In this document: in pieces, positions 19,923 to 32,299 of the stretch
Layout of the letters: each line of letters opens with the position of its first letter
Numbering within the stretch: position 1 is the first letter of the stretch
Source of the DNA: Straminergon stramineum
Lineage: Eukaryota; Streptophyta; Bryopsida; Hypnales; Calliergonaceae
Length of the DNA: 64,000 bases
Direction: 5' to 3'
NCBI GenBank assembly: GCA_963920665.1
Contig: OY987273.1
Location: 5,954,501-6,018,500 of the forward strand
The notes under the pieces: generated by a model
The model's database searches: none
Seen by the model: only the letters and a program-made list of their open reading frames with translations
Told to the model about the DNA's origin: nothing
Made by a program: the position numbers and the translations under genes

Positions 19923-22189
19923 TTGAAAGTCGAGCTAGAGGATACACTCAACGCAATGAAGAAACTTCCGAATCCAAAAGAGTTGGGACGGAAAGAGAAG
20001 CAAATGGAGAATTTGGAGAAAGAGAAGAATGACTTCCAATCCAAATTGAGTTGGGCAGAAGGAGAGTTGGCCACAACAATGCGAAGGGAGAAGGAAGCTC
20101 TACAGCTTGTCAAGAAACTATCCCATTTAGTGGATAGACCCTCAAAGCTTAGCATGAAAGCCTCTCTCGTCCAAAACCGGCTAATCGAGGAAGGACATCT
20201 GATCGGATCTAAGGTAGTTAGGATCTTGATCGATTTCTCATCACGGATGAAGATAGAATTGAAGGAGATGCGCCAGTTCTTAGGACATGTTGATCTAGAT
20301 TGGGTGATGGATTTCACTCACTTTTTGGAAATTCCTTTCAATACAGTATTGCATTGTAAATGCGTTTATTATGTGAAAATACATAATTGTTTGTTAAATT
20401 GGAGGGTTTTTTTTTCTAGAGTCTCAAGAAACAAATGGAGTCATACCCCACTTGAACTCTTTTTTTTTACCTCTATTTGACAAACATTTAGTTCTTTAAT
20501 TTCTATACTTGAAGATGTTCGAATATTTTTGTTTGTTTGTTTAAAGTTGTAAAAAACAAAAGGTAAAGCTTGTTTTACCTTTCTTTGTGTTTTTTTAATG
20601 GATCAGAAGTCCACGTAGATGATGTGGATAAACTTATCGAGGATAGGAGATGGCCCATAGGTGTATTATGGCCCATGTCGCATTTTAGTGGTGAAAATCC
20701 ACTAGCTTAGGTGGATGGCATGGAGGTTGAGGTGGCGGATAAGGTGGAGGATCATCGTCTTCCTCCTCCTTGTTTGCTTAAGAGACCCATGACTTTGAGA
20801 GGGCATGTCACATTGTACATGGAGATTTTGGGTTTGAAATTTTGAGAGCTTGTGTATCTTGTTTTTGTGTTTACAAAAATCTATCACTCATTAAATTTGG
20901 AGTTAGTATGTGTAAGTTATGAGTTTGGGAGTAAGGTGTTGTGGAGTTACCTCAAACTTTCAAGAGAGTGAGCTTTGCTAGACTATAAAAGGTGGACAAT
21001 ATGTTAGTTTTGAGGAAAAATTGAGGAGCTTGTAGATATTCAAGTTATCTTTCCAAAAAAGGTTTATTTTCTTGAATTGGATGTAGTATGTGAATGTTAT
21101 GAGCTTGGGAGTGAAGTATAGGTGAGCTGCCTTTGAGTTGGGAAGGGTGAACTTTGACCGACCATAAAAGTTGGACAATATCTTAGTTTTGAGTGAATTT
21201 TGAAGAGGTTGTAGAACCTTTTATTAGCTTTCCAGGAACATATCACACTCTTAGTTTGGAGTTGTAGAGCGGACGTGGCACTCATTCATCTATCAAACAA
21301 TTCTTTAAAGGGAGTTTATGAAGGATATGACTTTGTTTCTACTATTTTTTACCACACATGATGTATATTGAGACTGCATGACATCTTTTGAGGGGTGTAT
21401 GGAAATGTGATAGTATTTTAGTTCATATGGCATCATCTAGGGTTTATTATTATGTTTGTGACTTTATATGGCCACGGGATCTTCCATTATTTAGGCCACA
21501 TCTAGTTGCAGCTAGAAGCCCCGCGTTTTCCCAAGGCAACGCCTCTCTACTTGACAACGGAAACTCCGATGAAACTAACTTCATCACTTCCGCTTCCACC
21601 AAGACCGGAAATTCTTAGGGAGACTTTCCGGCATTCAAGAGAGCCCTTCTCAAGTCAATTAGAGAAGACCATCCATGGGAGCGTGAAGACAATTTGAGAG
21701 CCAGTCAAGCAACCAGATGTAGCATGGGAGTTGGCGCCACTAGAAGTTACCATCTCATTGCCTATTTCAACTACCCGGCTTCTTCAGAAGGAAACCCATT
21801 AGACACCCAGATTGCTTATCCGAAGCAATTTGGTAGACCGGATGGGAGGACTAAAGAATCTGACTCGGACTCACCCAAAAAGCTTCGAGCATATGTAGCA
21901 GCCTCAACGAAGGGAGGAGAGGATGACCATTGTATTGGATGAGACGTCTGTAAGAGAAGAAGAGGATGAGAAGGAGATCACTGAGATTGAGAAATCTAAA
22001 GACAAGGAGTACCAAACTGGATCAAAAGAGGAAGAAGAGGAAAAGGACATGGAAGAGGAAGACTCACCTTTGGAAATTCAGAAGATGCAAACCCTAGCAT
22101 CATTGAGGACGACTCCACTAAAGGCAACTCCGAAGGCATCCATCCAGATACCATCAAGTCAAGGCGGGAGTAGTCAAAAGAAGGCGTGA
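19923..22189 (+). pseudogene. Gag-like ORF, copy B, in two pieces
   Basis: The first piece (19923-20344) encodes KKLPNPKELGRKEKQ, GSKVVRILIDFSSRM and FLEIPFNT, colinear with codons about 290-425 of copy A. The second piece resumes near 21546 with TETPMKLTSSLPLP and runs to the acidic tail GGSSQKKA, stop at 22187-22189. Stops include one after VKTI and one after FEHM, with small indels. The matching copy A segments are KLPNPEVLEWKDRQ and HFNTETRVKLTASMPLP. It keeps CAA or CAG where copy A has several TAG codons, which identifies those as ancestral Gln. Confidence 0.65.
20345..21545. mobile_element. Foreign 1.2-kb insertion inside copy B's coding frame
   Basis: Copy A reads continuously FNTETRVKLT, whereas copy B breaks after FNT and resumes at TETPMKLT. 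The inserted DNA contains about two imperfect tandem units of roughly 180 bases (landmarks TATGAGTTTGGGAGTAAGG at about 20920 and TATGAGCTTGGGAGTGAAG at about 21098; GGTGGACAATATGTTAGTTT and AGTTGGACAATATCTTAGTT). No transposase is seen and no clean target duplication could be assigned. It begins GT and contains AG-ending tracts, so a degenerate intron cannot be fully excluded, but copy A lacks it. Confidence 0.6.
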
Positions 22190-23256
22190 AAGGTGAAGTA
22201 ATAAGGGTTTTAGTTAGTTAGGATTTGAATTTTGAATCTGATCCGGGTTTCGAGACATGGGCTTGGATTTTGGATTTGTAGGATCTGACTTTCCGGATTT
22301 CTCAAGGAGTCTGTGATTGGTTACCTGGATTTCCGAATGGTTTTGTGCCTTTGGGTTTTTGAGTTTTTAAGGAAGGGCAGGCTTGTTGTCCTCTCATTCC
22401 ATCCTAGCGCTTATAATTGGTATCTTGTCATCCTTTCTTTAATTTGAGCCACCAAGTAGACATTTAGGAATTGATTTGTCATATATCCAAATTTCTTGTG
22501 TTTGCTTGTGAGAGCGTTGAAGTTTAAGAGAGAGGAGGAAGAAAGGAGGAATCTGGGTCTCAGGTGACTACAACTAATTTGGGAGGGAACCTTTGTGACG
22601 TAGCTTAGGCTTGTGAATACAGTCTTGTACATGATGCCTTTAAAACACAAGAATGGAAATCTAGCAAGGAGTGGTGTGGGTGCGAGTCCAGAATACCAAG
22701 GAGGATTCCGTGTGGAGATAAGCAACCGTCTGGGGAAAAATCCCCATCCTACTCTCCGGAAGGTCTGCCAAACCCTAGGATCAATCTAATGAACGACTAA
22801 CAATCCCCCATTAGTTCCACTTTCTGTTGATCTATCGTTGTAGTGGAGAAGACTTGTTTTGGCTTTGAGTAACCTGCCTTCCGGATTGGCCATCCGAGAA
22901 GTTGTGAGAGTGTTTCTTGGTCTGATCTAGTGCAACATTTGATCTAAATGTGTGTTTTGTGTAGTTTAGAGAGAGAAGAGAGTGTGAGGAATACGAGTGG
23001 TGAATCCCTACCCCTCTACAAGATCAAAGGCAGACCCTTTGAGGGTAAAACAAAGACCAAAAACCAATGTATGTGAGAAGTGACAAATCCAGATTCCGGA
23101 AAGGTAGTGATCTGGAAAAGAGAAAAAAGAGGTGAAGAGAGAGCTTAAGTTGGTAGTACGGATAATCTCGGCTGGCAGCAACAATCTAGAATCCCCTAGG
23201 ATGATATTTCAAGTCATTTTACGACATTTTGGTATTGTAATGGTACTCATGCTCCT

Positions 23257-23600
23257 CTACACGTACGACACGTACCATGCGGTGGGACAAACTTCCCTTC
23301 CTTTCAAGGTAATCCATTCCCTACTAATAGGATCTTTGTAGATCTGCCTATGAACCTCAAGAAGACACTTCTTCCGAGCATATACCCCATCATTAATATG
23401 GAGTTGAGAACGAATGCATTGAATTTGCCCACATGGAGAAGGCTGCAAACAATTGTTTGGACAACCTATTTTGGTGAAGACTTCAATGATTGCTCGAGGA
23501 ACTAGGAGGGCCTCTTTTAGGGGATAACTAAGCTCTATTCTCTCACAAAAGCTTTCATAAGATCAACCCCCTTTATGAATACTTCTATTAGTAGCATTCA
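23257..23600 (-). pseudogene. Transposase-like coding fragment (plant DDE-type, tentative)
   Basis: The minus strand keeps an open frame over about 110 codons with one TGA at its start: NATNRSIHKGG, SYESFCERIELSYPLKEALL, HINDGVYARKKCLLEVHRQI, WITLKGREVCPTAWY. The VCPTAWY segment recalls the helix-turn-helix part of domesticated or DDE-type transposases that precedes the catalytic domain. It stops abruptly where copy B begins, consistent with interruption. Assignment is tentative. Confidence 0.35.
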
Positions 23601-23641
23601 TGGCCGTGTTGTAAATATGTATCTAGTCATGGTCATACCAT

Positions 23642-23999
23642 GGTTGTTCGGCTGAACAACTCGACAACACGACAAACACAATGTTCAACATGTCTAATAG
23701 ATGCCCTTGTCCATCTAATAAAGTCAACTTTAAGGTTGACTTTCAAATAAAGCACTTTCTATTTCCAATCTTGAAATATTTGAGTTTCATTTTATTGAAG
23801 TGTCTCACTTTAATAATAACTTATTACATTCTAAATTATGGATCATAAATAAAGGGAGATTTCAAATTGTCTCTACTGCTAGGATAAGGCCTTATGTGAC
23901 AAAATTGTCTAGTGTATGTGACACTTGTCTTATACGACACGCAACGTCAAACAAACAACTTGAAACCTGAACCCCAAAATATGTTAGATAGAACAACTG
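23642..23999. mobile_element. GTTGTTC small inverted-repeat element (MITE-like), copy 1
   Basis: About 358 bp, starting GGTTGTTC and ending GAACAACTG, and matching 48232-48577 through shared blocks (AAGTCAACTTTAAGGTTGAC, TTTCATTTTATTGAAGTGTC, GACACTTGTCTTATACGACA). No coding capacity. The short terminal inverted repeat and recurrence suggest a non-autonomous transposon; a target duplication was not identified. Confidence 0.65.
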
Positions 24000-24052
24000 T
24001 AGGTCATACAAGCTAACACCATGGAGAAAAACTTGTTTGATGAGCTAGGAGT

Positions 24053-24332
24053 GAATTGACCACATCCACCCAGACAGGACTTCTTCCTTGCACAAAGACT
24101 ATACAATTTGAATGGAAACTCGATCATCGCCAAGAGGCTTCTCGTCATTGTCCACGACAGCATCTAAATCAACGCTCTATAATACTACATTTGTAATGTC
24201 ATCCCCTACTTCATTACAGAGAGTGACTGGTTTAAAGTTCCATTTCGCATGAGGAATCCTATCACATGTACAAACATCAAGGTCTAATGTAGGCACCGGG
24301 TTTGCAAAATCTTCAAGTCCATGAATTTCCAT
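24053..24332 (-). pseudogene. Unrecognised coding remnant
   Basis: From ATG 24332 on the minus strand an uninterrupted sense-like stretch reads MEIHGLEDFANPVPTLDLDV, then WNFKPVTLCNEVGDDITNVV, then after a TAG SVDLDAVVDNDEKPLGDDR and SIQIV, then a second TAG. The even composition and only two TAG breaks argue for former coding. No family recognised. It lies between the GTTGTTC element and the palindrome cluster. Confidence 0.35.
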
Positions 24333-24604
24333 TTTGTGGGAAACGAGTGAAAAATCTAATAATATCTCATCAACTTGACAAGATACATATAATGTGGATA
24401 ATTTACAAGATCTATATACACTAATTTGAAAATTTAGTATTTTCTAAAATTATTAAATAATGATATTTCAAAACTCGCAACCTCATCTTGTCAAGGACAG
24501 TGATTCTGAGACTAAATTAAACATTCTAAAATTCAACACTTTACTCACAATAATAATTTACATTTTATATTTGATTATGAATAAACAAATTAACAAGACC
24601 GTGA

Positions 24605-25520
24605 TTATCCTTGTATCAAGGATAAACCGTCAATTATGAGAAATAAAGGAGGATTCCATTCCATATTTCGGAAATCACACTCACAAATCATCTCTTCATA
24701 AAATGAATTTGCATATCCTTGAATCGAGGATAAATACCAGAATATTACTTGACTCAACGTAGACATTCTCTATTATTTGATTTAGAAACATTTCTAACTC
24801 AATTACCGGCTCAAGGATAATGTGATACATTATCAAACATATGATAATCCCTATTGATAAGTAATGTAGAAGAATACAAAATGATGAAACTATTCATTTT
24901 CATTTTCATTTCAATCTCATATAAGTATTTCTGACTATTAAAATTCTTATCATCAAGTCGAGGATATCTATACTCTTTCTTAGAACTTATTATTCTTTCT
25001 ATCTTATGCATCAGTAGAATATAAACAAACGTTACAAAAAAAAGTGTCAATTGGATATAAGAATATACTGGATATCATTCAAGTAAAAACACATACCAAA
25101 CCTATTTATCCTCGACTTGACAATAACCATGAGTTGCCTAAACCTTATCATTCACAAGCATAGGCAAAACCTATTTATCTTCAACTCGACGATAACCATG
25201 AGTTGCCTAAACCTTATCATTCACAAGAATAGACAAACCTTCTTTATCCTAAACTCGACAACAACCATGAGTTGCCTAAACCTTATCATTCACAAGAATA
25301 GACAAACCCTATTTATTCTCGACTCTACAATAACTATAAACTCCCTAAACCTTATCATTTACAAGTGTAGACCAAACCTAGTTATCCTCGGGTCAATGAT
25401 AACCATCAACTAACGAAACCTCATAGTTATCTTACATAGACCAAACCTAGTTATCCTCGAGTCGATGATAACCATCAACTGCCTAAACCTAAGAGTTATC
25501 GACGACACAAGGATATCCTA
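24605..25520. repeat. Palindrome cluster 1 with a 65-bp minisatellite (25092-25500)
   Basis: Copies of a palindrome near TATCCTCGA-N-TCGAGGATA occur at 24605-24625 (TATCCTTGTATCAAGGATA, perfect arms), 24714-24732, 24946-24966, 25105, 25166, 25230, 25312, 25380 and 25449. From 25092 they are embedded in six or so tandem units of about 65 bases that also carry ACCATGAGTTGCCTAAACC and TTATCATTCACAAG. The coding-looking frame at 25117 (repeating TMSCLNLIIHK) is the minisatellite read through and is not a gene. Confidence 0.85.
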
Positions 25521-28500
25521 CATATTAGTTAAGGATGTTGATGAATAAGTTCTTCCGTATTTTTCAGCAGAAATATAGGACTCTACCTACCATGGCATTA
25601 TGACAATGCAAAATATAATATTCACACTATGAAAGATTAGCAATTCAGTTTCCATGATTCAATGACTTGCTCGTGAAATCACTAATCTAGAATACTTCAC
25701 AACGTGATAGAAATCAACTTTCAAAGACAAATAGTACCTACTTTGCAAACCAATGAAAGCATAATAATACTTACAAGAAAGTGCGATGTAGGCATAGTCT
25801 TGCTCCTATTAAATTGTCTACTCTCCATAAGAATTTATGAAGGACTCAAAATATTTGCAAGAAACAAAACAGCGAAGCGATTTGAAAGGCAGACAAGAAC
25901 GGAAGAACGACGAGGAGAATAGAATGGGGCCATTGCGCATGACGCAAAAATGCAATGTCAAAGATGCTAGGTAGAGAAGGTGGAACTTTAAGGGAGGAAG
26001 GGCGGGAAAATATTGCCGCGGAAATTAGAGAATTTAAATATCCTCGAAAGTTAAGGCATCTAATCGTGTTTACTGTTCATTCTCTCTACCAGCATATGAG
26101 TGTCACATTCTTTGCTGGCTATTATCAACTTCTAGTTATGAAGATGTGATTCAAATAATACCAGCCTAAAAAAGGTTAGTCCACTTATAGTTCATTGCGT
26201 TTACTGCAACACTTACTCTCTCTAGTGAGTTGGCTTTCCTTCAGGGTTTAGGGTTAGGGTTTAGGGTAAGGTTTTAGGATTTAGGGGAGGTAGCACTCAA
26301 GGTTCACGTCAAAAAGGGTGGTTAGGGTTTAGGATTTTGGATAATTTAGAGTTCTACATTCCTCTTGTTGGTTCACATTTCAAAATTCTTTGTCGTTGCA
26401 TTATTTTTGGCGTCAACCTTTGGAGCAACGATTGTAGTGTAGTTCCCCTTTAAATTTGACCTTTTTATATCTATTTTGACTACAACAAATTATGAGTTGT
26501 GGTTGCCCTACGCTATTTTCTTGACATTTGACACTACTTAAATATAATTTAGTTATTGTACAAGAATGTACTGCTTTTGAACTAGGTGTTCTCAACAATA
26601 ACACTGTTGAACTTCCATGTAAGAAATGCAAAATATTGTAAGATAAATTAGTTCATTTTCAGGGCGTATAAAGTAATTCTCGTGTTCACTCTTTTGTGTG
26701 AACTTTATCTTAGTCATTCATGTGTCTTCATAAACTAGCCTTTTCATACATGTGGAAGATCCAAAATTTTATAGTTATACTTTGTTAGAATAATTTGTCC
26801 ATATCTTCTAACATTAATTGTGGTTCACATCGCCAATATTTATAATTTTATTTCATTTCAATATTGGGCTTGCTTAAAGTTCTCTATTTTTGTGATTTTA
26901 GATTAGAGTTGCTAATTGAAATGTTCATTAAATTGTTTATACTAAAGTCAAATTAATATTTAGTGATAGGCATTTTTAATTGAATCAACATATGTGGGAT
27001 ATAATCAATCCATTATTATAATGTATTATAGATTTGAATTCATGTTAGTGGAAGCATGATTTGTTAAAAGAAATATGCATTCTTCCAAAGTGTAATAATG
27101 AAATTCAAGATTTATTAAATGAATTTAAAATGTTTGATGACACTGTTGTTCTTCACTTCTAGTTTATTTAGGAAAATAAATAATGAAACATACCAAATTT
27201 GTGCATAGTGAAAGTGTTGTACACTCCAAGTAAGAAAATGTTCACTTCCAATTTCCAAATACGTAGTTTAAGGGCTCAAGATAATAGAATAATGTGAATG
27301 AACTCAATACTTGCTTAGTAAAATATACTATAGTGAATACTTTGAAATATATTTTCTTCTAACAATTTATGTCTTCATTTCATTTTTCAAACAATTGACA
27401 CAATCAAGTTTGTTATTTATGTTTTTAGAATTCCATAAAATACATTCTCTTTTGTAGGGTTTAACTTAGATGATGTTTTCAACCATTGAGGAGAGTGTTT
27501 TCATTGTCAAATTTTTAATTTTATCAGTACACTGCTCAGATCCTTCAAATTTTCATTAAAGTCAAATGTAAACAATTGTTCTTCTATCTTACTTCAAGAA
27601 TCTTTAGTTGTTGAATTTTATTTTATTGAAAAAAATAGACAACCAAGTTCCAAATTATATTGTTGTCATAGACTTGATGTTTACTTATACTTTACTAAGC
27701 AAGCATTCAATTCACTTAGATAATTAATTTAGTTTGAATAAAAAGGGTCACTGTTTTCACAAAAAATCCAGGATAAAAGAAAACATTCTAGCAACTGTAT
27801 TTTTGGGGGTTAAAATACATAGTAACTTGAGGTTTGTTTATTCCTTTGTAAATAAAATTTTGATTCATATTTTTCCACTTCAATTCTAACCTCATTGAAC
27901 GTATTTACTAAATTTTATTGTACTTAAATATTTGTTGAAATTATTTAGAACTCTTTTGAACTAATTATGGAATGATCCACTAATTAAAAACTAATGCACA
28001 AATTATGGACATTCTTTCTTATTCAACTTGTATCATTTACATGGGCACAATATTCCATTTCTTATTTTATTTCAAAATTAATTTGGCCCAACATGATGAT
28101 TTAGGGTCATTTTTTAATCGAAACTCTACAATTACAATATTAATTGTGGACTATGCATTTGTTTACTCCAATAACTGAAGGGTTTAGAATAAACTACAAC
28201 TCTATGAAAAGAAATTCCATGGTAGTTAAACTTCTACACTTCAAGTAATAAAATAGTCTAAGAAGTTACAATATAAATATTCGTGACCTTCCCTCAGGCT
28301 AACAGTTTTAGACTCAAGTGTTGAGGTTTTTTCTCACAAACTTCTCATGAAGGTTTAATAAAATTATACGTCCAAATGAATTTCATGGATGCATGAAATA
28401 GATTGTTTAGGGTTGACATTACAACCATTGGGATTGGGATTTTGAAATTCCATAAACAAATTGTTAACAATTTTGTATTTCGAATCATTTTAAGTGACTT

Positions 28501-28839
28501 ATAAAATTTAAAGAAAAAAACAATTGCACAATATATGTATTCCATTGGATCACTCTTTGTGTAATTTATATTCCCCCCTACATGGACATGGGTTATATTT
28601 TAGGGGGCTATTTACCTTGAACATGGAAAATAATAAAGTGCCCCTAAAACTTCATAATTCTGCAGAATGGCCTACACCAAGGCACTTGATTTTTACTTAT
28701 ATTGAAAATTGTCATGCAATTTTTTTTATTAATGATTTCTCTATAGAGAAAAGAAGCGAATTCAAACAAGAGTGTCAGGGAAAAAAATAAAATGAATACA
28801 TGAAAGGATTGTAGCACTTGGGCTTTTTACTTTGCATGA
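25521..28839. other. AT-rich stretch without a gene; telomere-like tract at 26242-26285
   Basis: No convincing coding signal over 3.3 kb. At 26242-26285 several AGGGTTTAGGGTTAGGGTTT-type units form an interstitial telomere-like tract, with a single further unit near 26320. A moderately GC-rich patch at 25850-26000 contains no recognised feature. Confidence 0.6.
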
Positions 28840-29045
28840 ATTTCTTTTTCACACCCAATTTTTTTGAATAACACACTTAAGTTGGTGTGAACTTATTATT
28901 ACTTTTGACACCCAATTTTTTTTAGTTAAGATACTTAGGTTGGTGTGAATTTTTTTTTTCACACCCAATTTCTTTTGTTAATAACACACTTAAATAGGTT
29001 GGTCTTTTGGTGTGAACTTATTATTCTTTTTTACACCCAAAAATG
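28840..29045. repeat. Minisatellite of about 60-70 bp, three to four units
   Basis: Units contain CACACCCAATTTTTTT, then an ACACTTAAGTTGGTGTGAA-type segment. GGTGTGAA and TTCACACC are complementary, so adjacent units can also fold back. Confidence 0.8.
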
Positions 29046-29989
29046 ATGCTTAGACATTGGTTTATGTATTTCAACTACAAAATCATTCTCTAAAAAAGTA
29101 CTACAATCATACAAAACGTCCATTTCCAAAAAATCAAATAGGTATTATAGATCAAATAGGACTATATATGACGCACAACAATTTCACAACTTCTCATTAT
29201 ATAGTAATGAATTATTGTGTGGTCTATAATTATCATTGATCTTCAAGGTGCCTTCCTTTTTCTTCGAAAATCCATTTTTTTAAGAAATAGAAATTCAAAA
29301 TTGATTTCCTACATTTATATCTCTATATGTGCAAAGATTTGAATCATTCTATTTTGAATATTTGTGGAAGAGAAAAACGTAGTAAGTATGTACATTGTTT
29401 ATTACAACATTACAGACATTCGGATTGTAATTTTTCAATTTCATAACTAAATTATTAACACTAGTATTTTCAGTCATTCTCTAAATATCAATTTAGAGAC
29501 CTATTAGTGGAAGAAACCTAGTCAAAAACATTAAGGGGTTTCGAAATGAACTCTTAAATACTTATGCCATTTCTAATAGGGTTTAATCCTTTGACATTGA
29601 GGTGGACATTTTCTGTTCGATGGATGACTAAAAAACATCTTTTCCAGAATAGAAATGCAACTAACAATTCATCCTGGAAATATTGAGTGCAAATGACAAA
29701 TCTCCAACAGTAGTTTGACTTTTAATTAGTGGTTTTGGATCTCTTTACACCAAAGATTCAAATGATATGAACATACATGATGTCCACGACTATGAGTGCT
29801 TACGGATTTTCTTACACCAACAATTCGAACGATTCCAATGGTATTAACATGGATCATTATTTTCCACCATTATAAGTATGTCTTTTACATGTTAAGAATT
29901 AATCAAACTAAATGGAAATATGCACATATTTATGTGTAGTGGGTCCAAACAATTAGGTTTAAAGTAAATCTACATTTGGGAGTTCTATA
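29046..29989. other. AT-rich stretch without a gene
   Basis: No recognisable feature; the small frame at 29057 has no motif. Confidence 0.5.
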
Positions 29990-30510
29990 CTGAATAGGGG
30001 TATGAAGGGGACACATACTAATTAATTGACATTTCACACTATATAAATATCTACCTTTATTGTACATCATTAGTAATTGAAGTGTCTGGGGGATGTACAG
30101 TCATCATGTTTCAAACATCTACACTGAATAGGGGTATTAAATGTGGTTGCGGGTTTGATACTTGGCAGTGACAGGTTCTTTACCTTGCATGAAATTAGCC
30201 TCTTTTCTTGACGGAACCCCTTGTAGTGTGTTTCCTAAACATGCTTTTTTCAAAAAAAAATAGGGGTATTCAAGGGACCCATACTAATTAATCAACATTT
30301 CACACTATATAAACATCTATCTTTATTGTACATTAGTAGTAATTGAAGTGTCCAAGGGATGTACATGATGTTTCAAACATCTATTGTTTTCTACAATCAG
30401 TCCTTTTATTTTTTTGGTCCCCTCAATATCCCTATTCAATGTACAATTTTCTACAATTAGTCCCTTCAATTTTTTGGTCCACTCAATACCCTTATTTAGT
30501 GTACAATATT
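29990..30510. repeat. Direct repeats (about 110 bp, spaced about 265 bp) and a 63-bp tandem pair
   Basis: GAATAGGGGTAT, CATACTAATTAAT and CACACTATATAAA...GTAATTGAAGTGTC occur in order at about 29992-30090 and again at about 30262-30360. TTTCAAACATCTA follows both. At 30385-30510 TTTTCTACAATCAGTCC...TTTTTTGGTCC is repeated after about 63 bases. Confidence 0.8.
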
Positions 30511-30539
30511 GAGGAACCAAAAGTCAACTTCATATCCCA

Positions 30540-30990
30540 ACCTATTGCTCCAATATAGGCTGACCTTGATTTGCAGACTTGGTGGAAATTGGAGGGTTGA
30601 TGGAGAATGGTGGCTCGGAAAGGTCGTTCGGCGAAGGCTTAAGAAGTCATTTCTCTCCCCTTGCTATGCTGCCTTCTCTGCATCCGATTGTGGAATTTGC
30701 TCTTCCGTGCCTGCTTCTTCATCTATGAGTTTACTTGTGAGTTTGCGAGCGATAGTGTTTGGAGTGAGCGTCGGCTCCTTCATCTATGAGTTTGTGAGCG
30801 ATTGTGTTCAGAGTGTGAGTGCTGGCTTCTTTGTCAAAGAGTTTGCGAGCGAATGTGCTCGGAGTGTGAGTGCCAACGATGGTGATTGTGAGGGAGTGTA
30901 AGAACTTGCTTCATGTGTCAAGGAGTGTGACTGTTGTTGCAATGTGAGTGTGAGCGATTGTGTGTTTGATGACAATGTTGCGGATTGAGG
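30540..30990 (+). repeat. GC-richer segment with TGAGCGA-type coding-like repeats
   Basis: Imperfect units of about 60 bases (CTTCATCTATGAGTTT, GAGTTTGCGAGCGA, AGTGTGAGTG) keep one frame open for 130 codons (SVGSFIYEFVSDCVQSVSA). The frame looks like a by-product of the repeat. It may be the 5' region of the gene that follows in the same orientation. Confidence 0.5.
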
Positions 30991-32299
30991 AAGAGATTTT
31001 GGAAGTTTGACCTCCTCGCCTAGAGCAAATTGTGGTGGTGGAACGCGATTGGAGCTATGGTTTCAAAATTGTGGATCTATGGAGGTGTGGGTTTGAACAT
31101 TACGGAGTTGTGGAGCTCTAGAGCTATGGGTATGAAATTCGCAGAGTTGTAAAGTAATGCTACATTGGAGGTTAGACATTCTAGGGATCATGTTTCTTGC
31201 AAGTTTGTACTCTTTAGTTGCATGATTCATTGCTAGTTCTTTGGTTTGGTAGGATTTAGGGTAGTTTTATTTCATTGTTTTAAAAATTTGCATGCTTGCT
31301 ATCTTGAATGAAGCAACTTATGCTTTGTAAAAGTCCAAATACGAGTGGTTTGGGTTTGAATTGATTAGTACTAGTAAAATGTCACACTGAATCATGTGAT
31401 TTGTCAACCTAGTTGTAGTTTGTATACTTTTGTTGTCATTTGTGAGGTGCATTGAATTTTTTTTACTATGTTTGTAGGTTTTTAAGGCATTGGACCTAAT
31501 ATCTCAACTTCATTGTAGAAGATTGTCAACTAAATCTGCAAAGAAGTTTTAGGTACGCAATTTTATTGAAAATGGTGTAGGCTTTAGGCTCTAAAACTAG
31601 GGTTTACACTTTAAAACTAGGGTTTACAATTTCAAATTAGGATTTATGCAACTAAACTCAAGGATTTCTAGTCTTTTTGAGTATCCTCAAGCAAAAGGTA
31701 TTTATCGTCGACCTGAGGATAAAGCAAGAATAACATCTTCTGCATGCACCTCAAATTTCTAAAAGACTACTTTTGGCCAAAGGCCACAATGAATTCTATA
31801 AACATATAAAATATTCTAGAAAAATTAGACAAACTATACTTGTCATCAAGTCGGTGATAAGTACTACCCCCCAAAATAACAAAACTTAACAATTTTGTAC
31901 ATGACAGTCTTCATTACTATAAATGAATAATACTAAAAACCTAATAGTTGAACCTATAAAATCAATTTCTTAACTAACATACCAATCCAAGATATAGAAA
32001 GCACATTTATCTTTGCCTCAAGGATAACAACATATACAAATTTATTTCCACAAATACTGTTGTCAGAATAATATAATGGAAAGATAGATTTGACTCACTA
32101 TAAATAGACAAAGAAATATTCATAGAACAGTACAGTCAATGTCTAGAGCTAGCAATGCATAGAGAAGTTCCCAAAGGTATCCTCGTGTCGACAATAACAA
32201 CATTGTACAAGAAAATAAATATAGAATAAGCAAAAACTAATCTAGGAATGATAGTCTTTATAACTGACAGATTATGAAGAATGGAGTCCACCAACAACT
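30991..32299. other. Non-coding stretch before the methyltransferase-like gene, with palindromes
   Basis: Contains three short repeats with ACTAGGGTTTACA or variants (about 31595-31640) and palindrome copies at 31702-31722, about 31841-31863, 32007-32027 and 32179-32197. No reading frame of note. Confidence 0.5.

Larger units (their letters stand above)
19899..23268 (+). mobile_element. Gag-like dispersed element, copy B (5'-truncated, interrupted)
   Basis: Homologous to the second half of copy A's ORF and to its whole 3' region. The 5' half is missing, cut at the boundary with the GTTGTTC repeat. A 1.2-kb foreign block splits the coding part at about 20345. The 3' end near 23268 joins a transposase-like fragment on the other strand, as if copy B had landed inside it. 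Confidence 0.7.

Noticed and set aside
25117..25413. 98-codon open frame repeating TMSCLNLIIHK
   Set aside because: It is the 65-bp palindrome minisatellite read through; the unit length only nearly preserves the frame and no start context or relatives suggest a gene.
25092..25500. Possible CRISPR-like array
   Set aside because: Units are imperfect and the intervening parts are also repeated, so there are no unique spacers; plant nuclear context and no cas genes.
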